The notes: generated by a model from the letters alone, not told the origin. Counted from the first letter of the stretch, positions 33,502-43,603 are shown. The stretch is 64,000 nucleotides of DNA from Bacillus bingmayongensis (GCF_000299035.1 NZ_JH921521.1:88647-152646), one strand, 5' to 3'. Numbers and translations: made by a program.

Positions 33502-35691
33502 ATGGCAAAAAGTGTTGTAATTGCTGAGAAACCTTCTGTTGCACGTGATATTGCCCGTGTACTACAGTGTGATAAAAAAGGAAATGGTTATCTTGAAGGT
33601 AATAAATATATCGTTACTTGGGCTTTAGGGCATCTCGTTACATTAGCAGATCCAGAAAGCTATGATGTGAAATACAAAAAGTGGAATCTAGAAGATCTGC
33701 CAATGCTACCTGATCGTTTGAAATTGACAGTGATTAAGCAAACTGGCAAGCAGTTTAATGCCGTTAAAAGCCAACTGATTAGAAAAGATGTAAATGAAAT
33801 AATAGTGGCTACAGACGCAGGAAGAGAGGGAGAATTAGTCGCTCGTTGGATTATTGATAAAGTTAGAATTAATAAACCTATCAAACGTCTATGGATCTCA
33901 TCTGTTACTGATAAAGCAATCAAAGATGGCTTCGCAAACTTAAAGCCAGGTAAAGCATATGACAATTTATACGCTTCGGCTGTCGCACGTTCGGAGGCTG
34001 ACTGGTATATCGGCCTTAATGCAACACGTGCATTAACTACAAGGTTTAATGCACAACTAAACTGTGGTCGTGTGCAAACACCTACTGTGGCTATCATTGC
34101 AGGTCGTGAGGACGAAATTAAAAACTTCAAAGCACAAACATACTACGGTATCGAAGCCCAAACAACAGACAAGTTAAAACTGACTTGGCAAGATGCTAAA
34201 GGCAATGGACGTAGTTTTGATAAAGAAAAAACGGATGCAATTGTGAAAAAACTGGACAAACAAAATGCTACTGTCGTGGAAATTGAGAAAAAGCAGAAAA
34301 AATCATTCTCTCCTGGTCTTTATGATTTAACTGAACTACAACGTGATGCGAATAAAATCTTTGGTTACTCCGCAAAAGAAACGTTAAATATTATGCAAAA
34401 ATTGTATGAGCAACATAAAGTTTTAACGTATCCTCGTACAGATTCACGCTATATCTCATCTGATATTGTAGGAACACTTCCAGAACGTCTGAAGGCGTGC
34501 GGGGTAGGAGAATATCGTCCTTTAGCTCATAAGATTTTAAATAAACCAATCAAATCTGCTAAATCGTTTGTTGATGATAGTAAAGTAAGTGATCATCACG
34601 CAATCATTCCAACAGAAAGCTATGTAAACTTCTCAGCTTTCACAGATAAAGAACGCAAAATTTATGATTTAGTTATAAAACGCTTCTTAGCAGTTTTATT
34701 CCCAGCCTTCGAATATGAACAACTAACGTTACGCACAAAAATTGGTGATGAAACATTCGTTGCACGTGGCAAAACAATTTTAAATTCTGGTTGGAAAGAA
34801 GTATATGAAAACAGATTTGAAGATGACGATGCAGCTGAAGATTTAAAAGAGCAGATCTTACCTCGCATCGAAAAAGACGATACATTAAACGTGAAACTAA
34901 TTGCACAAACATCAGGTCAAACAAAACCACCTGCACGTTTTAATGAAGCGACATTACTTTCAGCAATGGAAAACCCTACAAAGTACATGGGCTCGCAAAA
35001 TAAAAAACTTGCTGACACGTTAAAATCAACTGGTGGACTAGGTACCGTAGCTACACGCGCCGACATTATCGACAAGCTATTCAATTCGTTCTTAATCGAA
35101 AAGCGTGGTAAAGATATTCACATTACATCAAAAGGCCGTCAGTTACTTGATTTAGTACCAGAAGAATTAAAATCTCCTACCCTAACTGCCGAGTGGGAAC
35201 AAAAGCTTGAGGCAATCGCAAACGGCAAACTAAAAAAAGAAGTATTCATTTTAGAAATGAAAAACTATACAAAAGAAATTGTTGCCGAAATTAAATCGAG
35301 CGATAAAAAATATAAGCATGACAATATTTCAACAAAAACTTGTCCAGACTGTGGTAAACCAATGCTAGAAGTAAATGGAAAAAAAGGTAAAATGCTTGTG
35401 TGCCAAGATCGTGAATGCGGTCACCGTAAAAATGTATCCCGTACTACAAACGCACGCTGTCCTCAATGTAAGAAAAAACTAGAACTTCGCGGTGAAGGAG
35501 ACGGTCAAATCTTCGCATGTAAATGCGGATATCGTGAGAAGCTTTCTTCATTCCAAGAACGCCGTAAGAAAGAGTCTGGTAGTAAAGCTGATAAGCGTTA
35601 CGTCCAAAAATATATGAAGCAGCAACAAAAACAAGAAGAACCTTTGAATAACGCGCTAGCAGAAGCATTAAAAAAATTAAAATTTGATTAA
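33502..35691 (+). CDS. topB: DNA topoisomerase III
   Basis: This type IA topoisomerase cuts one DNA strand and relaxes or decatenates DNA. The 729 residues hold an N-terminal TOPRIM fold with the metal/acid motif DAGREGE (105-111) and the active-site Tyr310 in LTYPRTDSRYIS. The C-terminal zinc ribbons have four-Cys sets starting CPDCGKPM and CPQCKKKL. Length matches B. subtilis TopB (727). GAAAGGATG gives a ribosome site before the ATG. It is monocistronic, ending in a large terminator. A dead second copy tail lies upstream on the other strand. Confidence 0.96.
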   Translation: MAKSVVIAEKPSVARDIARVLQCDKKGNGYLEGNKYIVTWALGHLVTLADPESYDVKYKKWNLEDLPMLPDRLKLTVIKQTGKQFNAVKSQLIRKDVNEIIVATDAGREGELVARWIIDKVRINKPIKRLWISSVTDKAIKDGFANLKPGKAYDNLYASAVARSEADWYIGLNATRALTTRFNAQLNCGRVQTPTVAIIAGREDEIKNFKAQTYYGIEAQTTDKLKLTWQDAKGNGRSFDKEKTDAIVKKLDKQNATVVEIEKKQKKSFSPGLYDLTELQRDANKIFGYSAKETLNIMQKLYEQHKVLTYPRTDSRYISSDIVGTLPERLKACGVGEYRPLAHKILNKPIKSAKSFVDDSKVSDHHAIIPTESYVNFSAFTDKERKIYDLVIKRFLAVLFPAFEYEQLTLRTKIGDETFVARGKTILNSGWKEVYENRFEDDDAAEDLKEQILPRIEKDDTLNVKLIAQTSGQTKPPARFNEATLLSAMENPTKYMGSQNKKLADTLKSTGGLGTVATRADIIDKLFNSFLIEKRGKDIHITSKGRQLLDLVPEELKSPTLTAEWEQKLEAIANGKLKKEVFILEMKNYTKEIVAEIKSSDKKYKHDNISTKTCPDCGKPMLEVNGKKGKMLVCQDRECGHRKNVSRTTNARCPQCKKKLELRGEGDGQIFACKCGYREKLSSFQERRKKESGSKADKRYVQKYMKQQQKQEEPLNNALAEALKKLKFD

Positions 35692-35710
35692 ACCTATCTT
35701 TAAAGATAAT

Positions 35711-35746
35711 GAAAAGGTTCCTACCAAATTTGGTAGGAACCTTTTC
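35711..35746. terminator. Bidirectional terminator between topB and the YhgE gene
   Basis: An 18-bp perfect palindromic arm pair (GAAAAGGTTCCTACCAAA and complement) has almost no spacer and A/T flanks, between convergent genes. Confidence 0.88.
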
Positions 35747-35749
35747 TAA

Positions 35750-38683
35750 TTAGTGAATGATCTTACTTCCTTTTGCATTCTCAACAAATTTTTCACTCGA
35801 CTTATTAATCGGTGTTTTCAGTAATAATGCGATAATAAGCATGATTACGATGAAGACACTTAACACGAGAAGATCTCTTATTACAATATCCCAAAGCATT
35901 CCACCTACTGTTTCACGAAGGGCACTAATTGCATACGTAAACGGTAAGAATGGATAAATTGCTTGGAAGAACGGTGGCGTCATTTGAATTGGGAATGTCC
36001 CGCCTGATCCAGCTACTTGCAGTACCAGTAAAACAATCGCCATCGATTTCCCAACGTTTCCAAAAACAGAAACGAGTGAGTATACGATACAAACAAAGAC
36101 TGCACTGATAAATAAGCTGAATAAAACAAACCAGAATTTATCGACTACATACGTACCGAGTAAGAATATATCACCCATTGATACGATAAACGCCTGCGTA
36201 AGACCAATTGTTAAAAATGTTAAGAAGCGTCCGAAGTAAATCTCATGACTCTTATAATTTGCGCCTTCCTCATGTACTTCTACTGTTAATAACGAAACCA
36301 TTAACAATGCTCCTACCCATAACGCAAGCACTGTATAGAATGGTGACATCGCAGAACCATAGTTCGGCATCGCAAATAATTTATTTTCTTTTAAATTTAC
36401 TGGATTTGCAAAATAATCACTTTGCTTTTCAACATCGTTTTTCAATAAACGGATGATATCTTTTATATCTTCTTCCGACTCAAACTTACGAATTTTATCT
36501 GCTAATTCTTTAATCTTTTTCTCAGTAGCTGGCATTTCTGCTTTAATATCTTCTACTTTCTTTTTACCTTCTACTAAACCTTTTGATGAATCTTCTAGCA
36601 GTTTTTTTACATCTGGAAGCTTTTTATCTGCGTCGTTTAAAATCTTAGATGTATTTTTTGACATCTCTTTTGTACGAGCAATTGCTGCATTGAAGTTCGG
36701 AACGATTTCTGAATCGTATCTTGCTAAAATGTCACCTAATTCAGCTGAAACATTTTTCGATACTTCATTAATACTTTCAATGACATCTTTTGCTGGTTGC
36801 TGTCCTTTATTAATAGCGTCAATTCCTTTATCCGTTAATTCCATGCCTTTTTGTAGACCATCTTGTGCTTTTTTCAACTTCGCAATTTGATCATTAAAGT
36901 TTTTATCGCTATTTACATCAGCTAAAACTTTGTTGGCATTCTCTAAGACAGGAATCATATCACCAATCATATTGGAAGTCGCTTGGAATTGACTGTTTAA
37001 ACTATTTAAAGCTACTTTTGTTGAATCTAGACCATTGACACCCTTATTTTGCAGGTCTTCTACTGCTTTTTGAGCATCGGTTTTAACATTTTCATACCCA
37101 TCTCTGAACTGATTATATTGAGACTTCGCTTTTTCATAATCGCCTTGTATCTTGTTTGTAACTTGTTCTACATCACCATTTAACTGTCCAGCTAGATTTT
37201 TTAGTTGTTCTGCTGTGCTAACTGCTTTTTGATAATCAGCTACAAATGTTTCATTGTAGTCCTTCTCAGCTTTATCAATCAAAGCATTTGTTGCGTTTAA
37301 TTTTTGATTAATCGCATCTCTCACATCTTGTTTTACTTCTTGACCTGTACTAATTAGATCATTAAGATGTTTAAATCGATTGTTCAAGTCTTGTTGACCA
37401 TCTCTAATAGCTGTTAAATGCGCTATTCTATCACCGAAGAACTGCTTACCGAAATCAGTTGTTGCATTCTGTTGAAGAGTAGACATCATGGAAATGATTG
37501 AAGAAAGATTGTCGATATGCGTTTGAAAATTATTTGAAATCGTCTCAATATTTTTCTTCGCCATCTCTGGATCAATATTTCCATTTTGTAATCCATCCAT
37601 AACACTTTGCGCATATGCAGTTCCCACACGTGCTGAGCTTAAAACATTGTTCACAGTTTGATTAATATTTCTCGCAATATCTTTATATCCCTCAGTATTC
37701 AACTTCGGAAGTTCCGGAAGTTGTGGAAGTTGTGGCATTGCCGGGAACTCAGGAAGTGTAGGCAGCTGAGAAAAATCAGGAACATTCAAATTAACCCCTG
37801 GACCCATTAAGAAGTCCGTTATAGTCGCTGCACTATCCATTCCTTTTTTCATGACTGTTAAATCTCTCTTAATTGTTCCTGGAGCATTCTTTAATGTTTC
37901 ATCATTTCGTGCGAAAAATTCATCTAAACTTTTCAATGTTGCCTGCCCATCATTAATCACACTTTCTACAACCGGTAAATCCTCTTGTGCAACTTTCACA
38001 AGATCTTGTGCTCTAGTAGCATCATCTAATGCTGTATTCACAAGTGTATACATTTCTGGGAACTGTGCTTCTAGCTTGAATACAAGATCTTTCACTTTTT
38101 CGATACTTGGTAAGTTTGTTTCTAAATCGATTCCAAGGTCATTGAAAACTTGAAAAATCTCACCGTTTGCTGTTTTAACGAAGTTTTTACTGATTTCTTC
38201 TGTTATACCTGATGCACCTTTTGCTGTGATTTTCGGTGCAATGGCGTTCACTTTTTCATTCACAAAATAATCAAGTTCTGGTTTTTGTGGATTATCGCTA
38301 ATGACTGTTGCAATTTTTTCTGAGAAGTCTTTCGGAATTGTAATACTTGCATAGTATTCTCCATGTTCTACTCCATGAATTGCTTGCTTTTCATCAACAA
38401 ACTTCCAACCAAGATTTTTGTTCTCTTTTAGTGAATCAACAATTTCATTCCCGATGTTAATATCTTTCCCACGCAAGTTTGATCCAACATCTTCATTAGA
38501 AACTGCTATTGGAACGTCTTTTGTATTTCCATAAGGATCCCAAGAAGCTTTGATATTAAACCATGCATATAACGATGGTAAAATCATTAGCCCTAATACA
38601 ATTACAATTGCAGCCCAATGTTTGGCTACATTCCGTAAGTCCGTCGTATAAATACGCCATATTTGTTTCATATAAGCTATCAC
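35750..38683 (-). CDS. YhgE/Pip (phage infection protein) family membrane protein
   Basis: This is a 977-residue protein. One N-terminal helix (about 20-42) is followed by a roughly 700-residue extracytoplasmic region rich in predicted coiled coil (Ala/Lys/Asp/Gln-rich heptads) and a short Pro-rich patch (PQLPQLPELPKL, around 320-335). The C-terminal block has about five helices (about 770-960) of the ABC-2 permease type. This is the YhgE/Pip layout, related to the lactococcal phage receptor component Pip and to type VII (ESX) secretion-linked YueB/EsaA. No other ESX gene is nearby, so a phage-adsorption or envelope role is only family inference. A weak GTGAT upstream suggests modest translation. 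Confidence 0.85.
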   Translation of the reverse strand: MIAYMKQIWRIYTTDLRNVAKHWAAIVIVLGLMILPSLYAWFNIKASWDPYGNTKDVPIAVSNEDVGSNLRGKDINIGNEIVDSLKENKNLGWKFVDEKQAIHGVEHGEYYASITIPKDFSEKIATVISDNPQKPELDYFVNEKVNAIAPKITAKGASGITEEISKNFVKTANGEIFQVFNDLGIDLETNLPSIEKVKDLVFKLEAQFPEMYTLVNTALDDATRAQDLVKVAQEDLPVVESVINDGQATLKSLDEFFARNDETLKNAPGTIKRDLTVMKKGMDSAATITDFLMGPGVNLNVPDFSQLPTLPEFPAMPQLPQLPELPKLNTEGYKDIARNINQTVNNVLSSARVGTAYAQSVMDGLQNGNIDPEMAKKNIETISNNFQTHIDNLSSIISMMSTLQQNATTDFGKQFFGDRIAHLTAIRDGQQDLNNRFKHLNDLISTGQEVKQDVRDAINQKLNATNALIDKAEKDYNETFVADYQKAVSTAEQLKNLAGQLNGDVEQVTNKIQGDYEKAKSQYNQFRDGYENVKTDAQKAVEDLQNKGVNGLDSTKVALNSLNSQFQATSNMIGDMIPVLENANKVLADVNSDKNFNDQIAKLKKAQDGLQKGMELTDKGIDAINKGQQPAKDVIESINEVSKNVSAELGDILARYDSEIVPNFNAAIARTKEMSKNTSKILNDADKKLPDVKKLLEDSSKGLVEGKKKVEDIKAEMPATEKKIKELADKIRKFESEEDIKDIIRLLKNDVEKQSDYFANPVNLKENKLFAMPNYGSAMSPFYTVLALWVGALLMVSLLTVEVHEEGANYKSHEIYFGRFLTFLTIGLTQAFIVSMGDIFLLGTYVVDKFWFVLFSLFISAVFVCIVYSLVSVFGNVGKSMAIVLLVLQVAGSGGTFPIQMTPPFFQAIYPFLPFTYAISALRETVGGMLWDIVIRDLLVLSVFIVIMLIIALLLKTPINKSSEKFVENAKGSKIIH

Positions 38684-38891
38684 CTAATTATATATTTTTC
38701 CTTCTTTAGAAAATGATACATGCATTTTGCAATTATATCATTTTCTACATCGTGGATTAAACGAAAATGTACTATTTTCCCAAAACCTTTTACTTACTTC
38801 ATTATATAACGAAGCCGATAAACAATTCATACAAAATGACCAAATTAGTTTTACATTCAGTAATAACAAATATATAGGAAATGTCATAAAA

Positions 38892-38925
38892 AATACAAGT
38901 ATTTTCTCTTGGAAATACTTGTATT
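38892..38925. terminator. Hairpin between YhgE gene and the phosphatase-fold gene
   Basis: AATACAAGTATTT pairs perfectly with AAATACTTGTATT around an 8-base loop. It may be a second terminator for the gene at 38978 or a protein-binding dyad. Confidence 0.45.
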
Positions 38926-38936
38926 CGCAGAAAAAA

Positions 38937-38968
38937 ATCCTCACAGCGCTTACATAGCTATGAGGATT
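38937..38968 (-). terminator. Terminator after the phosphatase-fold gene
   Basis: AATCCTCA/TGAGGATT stem with an inner GC-containing loop lies 10 bases after the stop at 38978. On the minus strand a T-rich run follows. Confidence 0.75.
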
Positions 38969-38977
38969 TCTTCTATA

Positions 38978-39769
38978 TTATATGTCCAATTGAATTTCTA
39001 CTCCGAAATGATCTGAAATAACATTTCGATTTACACCATTGAAAATAACTTTTGAAGAAATAACTTTTGTTGGCTTGTTACTTAAAATAAGATCAATTCG
39101 TAAGTTTTGCTTATTTTCATCCCAACCAGCAATTTTCCCTTGTACAGTTGTTCCTTCATCTTTTTCAAAAGCTAGTTCATATGTGTCGTAAAGTCCTTTT
39201 TGAATGAGATAATCGTATCCTTCTCCTTGTAAACGAGCGTTATTATTAAAATCACCCATTAGAAAAGAGAATTCATTTTTATTAATATGTTCCATTAAGC
39301 AATCCACTTGTCCTTGAAACGATTCTTCTTCATCATTCCACCAGCCAAGATGACAAGAATAAAAGGTTATATATTTACCTTTATAAGAGATTGTTAGACT
39401 AACAATTTTACGTGCTTTCCAATAAGAAGTATCCTTACTTTCTGATACAAAGAAAGAATCTTGTTTTACAATTGAATGCTTCGTTATAATCGCTAACCCT
39501 TCTTCATATATGTCGTAACCAATATGCGAGAAATCCCAAACAATACTGTAATTTCCTGAACCCAGCTTCTCTAGCTCTGCAAGTAATACAAGACCAAAGT
39601 TATCTTCTTTCTTGTTATCGCATACACTTTGAGCTTTTATAGACTGACTGACCTCTTGTAAGGCAATAACATCATAATCTTCTTCTTGAATCGTTTTAGC
39701 AAGATGTCTTATTTTCTCTATTTGATTCTCTTCTTGCCAAGAATGGCAGTTTAAAGTGAGTAATTTCAT
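38978..39769 (-). CDS. Endonuclease/exonuclease/phosphatase-fold hydrolase
   Basis: The product has 263 residues with the metal-dependent EEP fold: LTLNCHSW at the start (Asn ligand), IALQEVSQSI (Glu ligand), YSCHLGWWNDE, MGDFNNNA and the closing SDHFGVEI (Asp-His). No signal peptide is present, so unlike B. cereus sphingomyelinase it is intracellular. It starts 3 bases after the stop of the PTS IIC-IIB gene, so the two are surely co-transcribed. A link between sugar phosphates and this enzyme is possible, but the substrate is unknown. Confidence 0.85.
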   Translation of the reverse strand: MKLLTLNCHSWQEENQIEKIRHLAKTIQEEDYDVIALQEVSQSIKAQSVCDNKKEDNFGLVLLAELEKLGSGNYSIVWDFSHIGYDIYEEGLAIITKHSIVKQDSFFVSESKDTSYWKARKIVSLTISYKGKYITFYSCHLGWWNDEEESFQGQVDCLMEHINKNEFSFLMGDFNNNARLQGEGYDYLIQKGLYDTYELAFEKDEGTTVQGKIAGWDENKQNLRIDLILSNKPTKVISSKVIFNGVNRNVISDHFGVEIQLDI

Positions 39770-39772
39770 TTA

Positions 39773-41410
39773 TTATGCACCTAACATATCTTGAATATCT
39801 GATTTTAATACATCAGCTTTCGGACCATATACAGCTTGAACACCTTTGTCTTTTACAATAAGACCTAAAGCTCCATTTTGCTTCCACTGTGCCTCTGGTG
39901 CAACAATGTCTAAATCCTTTACGGTTACACGCAAACGTGTCATACAAGCATCTACATCCGCAATATTATCTTTCCCACCTAACAAATCAATAACTTTTGT
40001 CGCTAATGAACCCTCTTTTATATCCGCTTTTCCTTCTGAAGATTCGTCTTCGTTATCAATATAGTTACCGGCACGTCCTGGCGTTGGTAGATTGAACTTT
40101 TTAATTAAGAAATTGAATACTGTAAAGTTTAAACCAAAGAATACTGCTGATACAACAACAAAGTTAATTAAATCCCTTGTTAATCCCGCATTAATCATCA
40201 TTGGTGTACGTGTAATTAACTCAATAAATCCAAATGCATGGACGCGTAAATTAATAAGATCTGCTAATGCAAATGCAAGTCCTGTTGTAATTGCATATAC
40301 AACATATAATACCGGTGCAATAAACATGAACATGAATTCAATAGGTTCTGTTACACCTGTTAAAAATACTGCTAACGCTGCAGATAAGAACATTGGTTTA
40401 TACTTTGCACGTTTATCTTTATCAACATTACGGAACATTGCAAACGCAATACCAATTAATGCTGCTGTAGAACCAATAACTTGCCCTGCTTTGAAACGCG
40501 CTGGAACAACATTATTTAATACATCGTTATACGCTTTTGTGTCACCATTTGCTAACAAGTTATTTAAATCTGTAATCCATGCAAGCCATAATGGATCTTG
40601 TCCTGCGACAATCTGACCAACTTTTGATCCAGTTAACATCGTATATGTTCCGCCAAGCTCTGTATAGTTCATCGGAATCGTTAACATATGATGTAATCCA
40701 AATGGTAATAACAAACGCTCTAATGTCCCATATACGAACGGTGCAACAACTGGTGCACTATCTTTTGATGCTGCAATCCAGCGACCAAATTCATTTAATC
40801 CACTTTGGATGAATGGCCATAAAAGTGATAAAACAATAGCAGTAATTGTAGACCAAACAATTACAACAAACGGTACAAATCGTTTTCCATTAAAGAATGC
40901 TAACGCTTGTGGTAATTTATTGTAGTTATAATATTTATTATATAAGGTAGCTCCTAAGAAACCTGTAATAATCCCTACGAATACTCCCATATTCAATGCT
41001 GGTGCACCAAGTACGGAAGTGAAATAATCTTTTACAAGTAAATCCCCAGCTAATAATGAAGAAACTTTCGCTTTTGAATCCGTTAACATTTCAGCGTTAA
41101 CGCCAAATATAGCTCCTGTAATCCGGTTCGTTAAGACGAATGCTAACAGCGCTGCAAATGCACCGCCTGCACGATCTTTCGCCCAAGATCCCCCAATCGC
41201 TACTGCGAATAAAATATGCAAGTTTGTAATAATCGCCCAACCAATGTCTTCCATTACTCTGGCAATGGTATGTACAGCATTTACATCCCCAGCAGACATA
41301 CCAATTAACTTACCGATGGAAATCATTAAACCTGCAGCTGGCATAACCGCTACAACAACTAGCAATGCTTTCCCGAACTTCTGCCAAAAATCAAAAGACG
41401 TAATTTTCAT
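39773..41410 (-). CDS. PTS glucose/alpha-glucoside-family IIC-IIB permease
   Basis: The product has 545 residues. An N-terminal IIC domain has about ten helices (VMPAAGLMISIGKLIG, FVLTNRITGAIFGVNAEML, FVYGTLERLLLPFGLHHML, GVTEPIEFMFMFIAPVLYVV). After a linker near 450, the IIB domain carries the phospho-cysteine in DVDACMTRLRVTV (about 480). There is no IIA domain, so it must use a IIA from elsewhere. The oligo-1,6-glucosidase gene upstream suggests maltose, isomaltose or a related alpha-glucoside as cargo. Two cre-like sites lie upstream. The ATG at 41410 has GGGGAGGAAGAAAC before it. Confidence 0.9.
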   Translation of the reverse strand: MKITSFDFWQKFGKALLVVVAVMPAAGLMISIGKLIGMSAGDVNAVHTIARVMEDIGWAIITNLHILFAVAIGGSWAKDRAGGAFAALLAFVLTNRITGAIFGVNAEMLTDSKAKVSSLLAGDLLVKDYFTSVLGAPALNMGVFVGIITGFLGATLYNKYYNYNKLPQALAFFNGKRFVPFVVIVWSTITAIVLSLLWPFIQSGLNEFGRWIAASKDSAPVVAPFVYGTLERLLLPFGLHHMLTIPMNYTELGGTYTMLTGSKVGQIVAGQDPLWLAWITDLNNLLANGDTKAYNDVLNNVVPARFKAGQVIGSTAALIGIAFAMFRNVDKDKRAKYKPMFLSAALAVFLTGVTEPIEFMFMFIAPVLYVVYAITTGLAFALADLINLRVHAFGFIELITRTPMMINAGLTRDLINFVVVSAVFFGLNFTVFNFLIKKFNLPTPGRAGNYIDNEDESSEGKADIKEGSLATKVIDLLGGKDNIADVDACMTRLRVTVKDLDIVAPEAQWKQNGALGLIVKDKGVQAVYGPKADVLKSDIQDMLGA

Positions 41411-41497
41411 CTGTTTCTTCCTCCCCTTAATTTATAACATCCCTAATGATATAGATAATAATTTCTTTTTGTTTATGAAAACGATACCCTCTTTCAG

Positions 41498-41539
41498 CGC
41501 AAACGTTTTCATAAACCTATTTTAATAAAAGCGTTTTCA
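41498..41539. promoter_or_regulatory. Two cre-like sites before the PTS gene
   Basis: CGCAAACGTTTTCA (41498-41511, 13/14 on the minus strand) and TAAAAGCGTTTTCA (41526-41539, 13/14) fit the CcpA consensus. They lie 88-130 bases upstream of the PTS start. Confidence 0.65.
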
Positions 41540-41572
41540 CATTGCAATATAAATTTATTATTTTTCATAAAA

Positions 41573-41600
41573 AAAGATGCTATGAAAGCATCTTTTTTTA
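41573..41600. terminator. Terminator after malL
   Basis: AAAGATGCT/AGCATCTTT forms a short stem with A and T runs on both sides, directly at the malL stop. Confidence 0.75.
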
Positions 41601-43265
41601 TCAATAAATACGATAAACCCTTGTTTCATAAGGTTTCAACGCAATTGTAGTAACTTTTTCATGTTCTAACACTTCATAGTTATTCAAAAGCAAACGTTTG
41701 CGTTCTAATGCAAATAAATCCTCATTGTACACAGCTTCTTCCTTCGAAATATTACTAATTACAATCACTTTTTCATCATTTAACGAACGCGTATATGCAT
41801 AAATTTGCGGATCATTCTCTAAGATTAAATCATATGTGCCATAATTAAATACATCATGCTCTTTTTTAAGTGCAATCATCTTTTTGTAGAAATTAAAGAT
41901 AGAATTAGCCTCTACTTGCTGCTTTTGAACATTAATTTCTTTGTAATTTGGATTCATACCAAACCACGGTGTACCAGTTGTAAAACCAGCGTTTTCTTCA
42001 TCGTTCCATTGCATTGGTGTACGTGAATTATCACGACAAGATGCCCATATAATTTCCATCATCTCTTGATGAGGTACACCCTCTGCAATCTTTTCACGGT
42101 ACAAGTTCTTAATTGCCACATCATCATAATCTTCAATATTTGGGAACTGAACATTTGTCATACCAATTTCTTGACCCTGATAAATAAATGGTGTCCCATG
42201 CATAAAGAAGTACATTGCGCCTAAAGCCGTTGCACTTTCACGCCAATACTGTTTATCATCTCCCCATGTAGAGACAATACGTGGTTTATCATGATTCTCA
42301 ATATAAAGTGCATTCCATCCTTTATTCTCTAATCCTTTTTGCCACTTCGTTAACACCTTTTTCAGTTCCACAACATCAAGTTCTTTTTTCTTTTCTGCAT
42401 CCCATAAACTTAAATGCTCAAACTGAAATACCATATTAAATTTACCGTTTTCTTCTCCAACCCAAAGATCAGCATCTTCAATTTTGACACCATTTGCTTC
42501 TCCAACAGTCATAATGTCGTATTTAGAAAATGTGTTTTCCTTTAATTCTTCTAAGAGTGGCTGAATTCCATTTACATTCATATGTTTATCAAAAGAAGGC
42601 ACATACTTTAACCCTTTTGGATTTGGCATGTCTTTTAGACCTTCTTCTTTTTTAATATGACTGATTGCATCTACACGGAAACCATCGATTCCTTTATCTA
42701 ACCACCAGTTTACAGTATCATATAAAGCTTCACGGACCTCTGCATTCTCCCAGTTTAAATCCGGCTGTTTACGCGAGAATATGTGTAGGAAATATTGATC
42801 TGTTACTTCATCATATTCCCAAGCAGAACCACTAAAAATACTTTCCCAGTTATTTGGTTCTTCCCCATCCTTACCATCGCGCCAAATATACCAATCGCGT
42901 TTTGGATTATCTTTCGAAGAACGTGATTCAATAAACCAAGGATGTTCATCACTCGTATGATTAATAACTAAATCAATAATGAGCTTCATATCGCGTTTAT
43001 GAACCTCATCCAATAGTTCATCGAAGTCAGCCATCGTGCCAAACTCATCCATAATGTCTTGATAATCACTAATATCATAACCATTATCATCATTCGGTGA
43101 TTTATACATTGGACAAATCCAAATTACATCTATTCCTAAATCCTTTAAATAATCAAGCTTTGCGATAATACCTTGTAAATCTCCAATACCGTCGCCGTTA
43201 GAATCCATAAAGCTACGCGGATAAATTTGATAAGCGACAGCTTCTTTCCACCATGTTTTATTCAT
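41601..43265 (-). CDS. malL: Oligo-1,6-glucosidase/alpha-glucosidase (GH13)
   Basis: The product is a 554-residue GH13 enzyme that releases glucose from isomaltose-type and short alpha-glucosides in the cytoplasm. The conserved regions are DLVINHTSDEHPW, GFRVDAISHI (nucleophile Asp about 199), the general acid in MTVGEANGV, and the transition-state Asp region YIENHDKPR. The opening WWKEAVAYQIYPRSFMDSNGDGIGD is typical. I use the ATG at 43265 with AAAGGAGAG 8 bases upstream. A cre-like site lies 40 bases upstream. It probably acts on sugars taken up by the adjacent PTS. Confidence 0.95.
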   Translation of the reverse strand: MNKTWWKEAVAYQIYPRSFMDSNGDGIGDLQGIIAKLDYLKDLGIDVIWICPMYKSPNDDNGYDISDYQDIMDEFGTMADFDELLDEVHKRDMKLIIDLVINHTSDEHPWFIESRSSKDNPKRDWYIWRDGKDGEEPNNWESIFSGSAWEYDEVTDQYFLHIFSRKQPDLNWENAEVREALYDTVNWWLDKGIDGFRVDAISHIKKEEGLKDMPNPKGLKYVPSFDKHMNVNGIQPLLEELKENTFSKYDIMTVGEANGVKIEDADLWVGEENGKFNMVFQFEHLSLWDAEKKKELDVVELKKVLTKWQKGLENKGWNALYIENHDKPRIVSTWGDDKQYWRESATALGAMYFFMHGTPFIYQGQEIGMTNVQFPNIEDYDDVAIKNLYREKIAEGVPHQEMMEIIWASCRDNSRTPMQWNDEENAGFTTGTPWFGMNPNYKEINVQKQQVEANSIFNFYKKMIALKKEHDVFNYGTYDLILENDPQIYAYTRSLNDEKVIVISNISKEEAVYNEDLFALERKRLLLNNYEVLEHEKVTTIALKPYETRVYRIY

Positions 43266-43303
43266 AATAATTCTCTCCTTTTGCATCCCTTCGGAAATTT
43301 TTA

Positions 43304-43317
43304 TGCAAACGTTTTCG
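43304..43317. promoter_or_regulatory. cre-like site before malL
   Basis: TGCAAACGTTTTCG matches 13 of 14 cre positions read on the minus strand. It is 38 bases upstream of the start. Confidence 0.65.
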
Positions 43318-43603
43318 TAACACTATCATAACAAAATATGGAGAGTTTGCAATGAGAATTTTTTATCTTATTATTAAATATCTACTTTTATTAAGAAACA
43401 ATACCCCCTTTTGATTAACCTTACATATTTTTTATGATGCTTAAACTTGTTGGAGATTTTCAATACTTCTTATAATAAATAAAATTACAAATAAAAAATC
43501 ATCCAATTTATGCCCGATTCTTCGTAACATTTTGGATGACTAAAGTTTACTTTTCTTTTTCATTTCTAATTATTTTCCTAATAACAACCCGCATTTTCAT
43601 AAA
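43318..43603. other. Intergenic region with one hairpin
   Basis: AT-rich and without a gene. A stem TCATCCAAttt/attTTGGATGA near 43499-43541 may end the transcript of the 227-residue membrane protein. Nothing else is evident. Confidence 0.5.

Noticed and set aside
33660-34130. 156-codon minus-strand frame within topB
   Set aside because: It is an antisense shadow of a well-supported topoisomerase gene.
36453-36890. 145-codon plus-strand frame within the YhgE/Pip gene
   Set aside because: It is the Ser/Phe/Leu-rich antisense of a Lys/Asp/Glu-rich coiled-coil region, with no start signal.
35750-38683. YhgE/Pip protein as part of a type VII secretion locus
   Set aside because: No EssC, WXG100 or other ESX gene is present around it; the family match alone does not support a secretion cluster here.
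40092-40616. 174-codon open frame on the plus strand inside the PTS gene
   Set aside because: It lies antisense to a clear PTS IIC-IIB coding sequence, has no ribosome site, and shows the composition expected of a reverse-frame shadow.
41475-41488. Third cre site (TGAAAACGATACCC) before the PTS gene
   Set aside because: Only 12 of 14 positions match, with a mismatch in the central half; weaker than the two reported sites and not needed.
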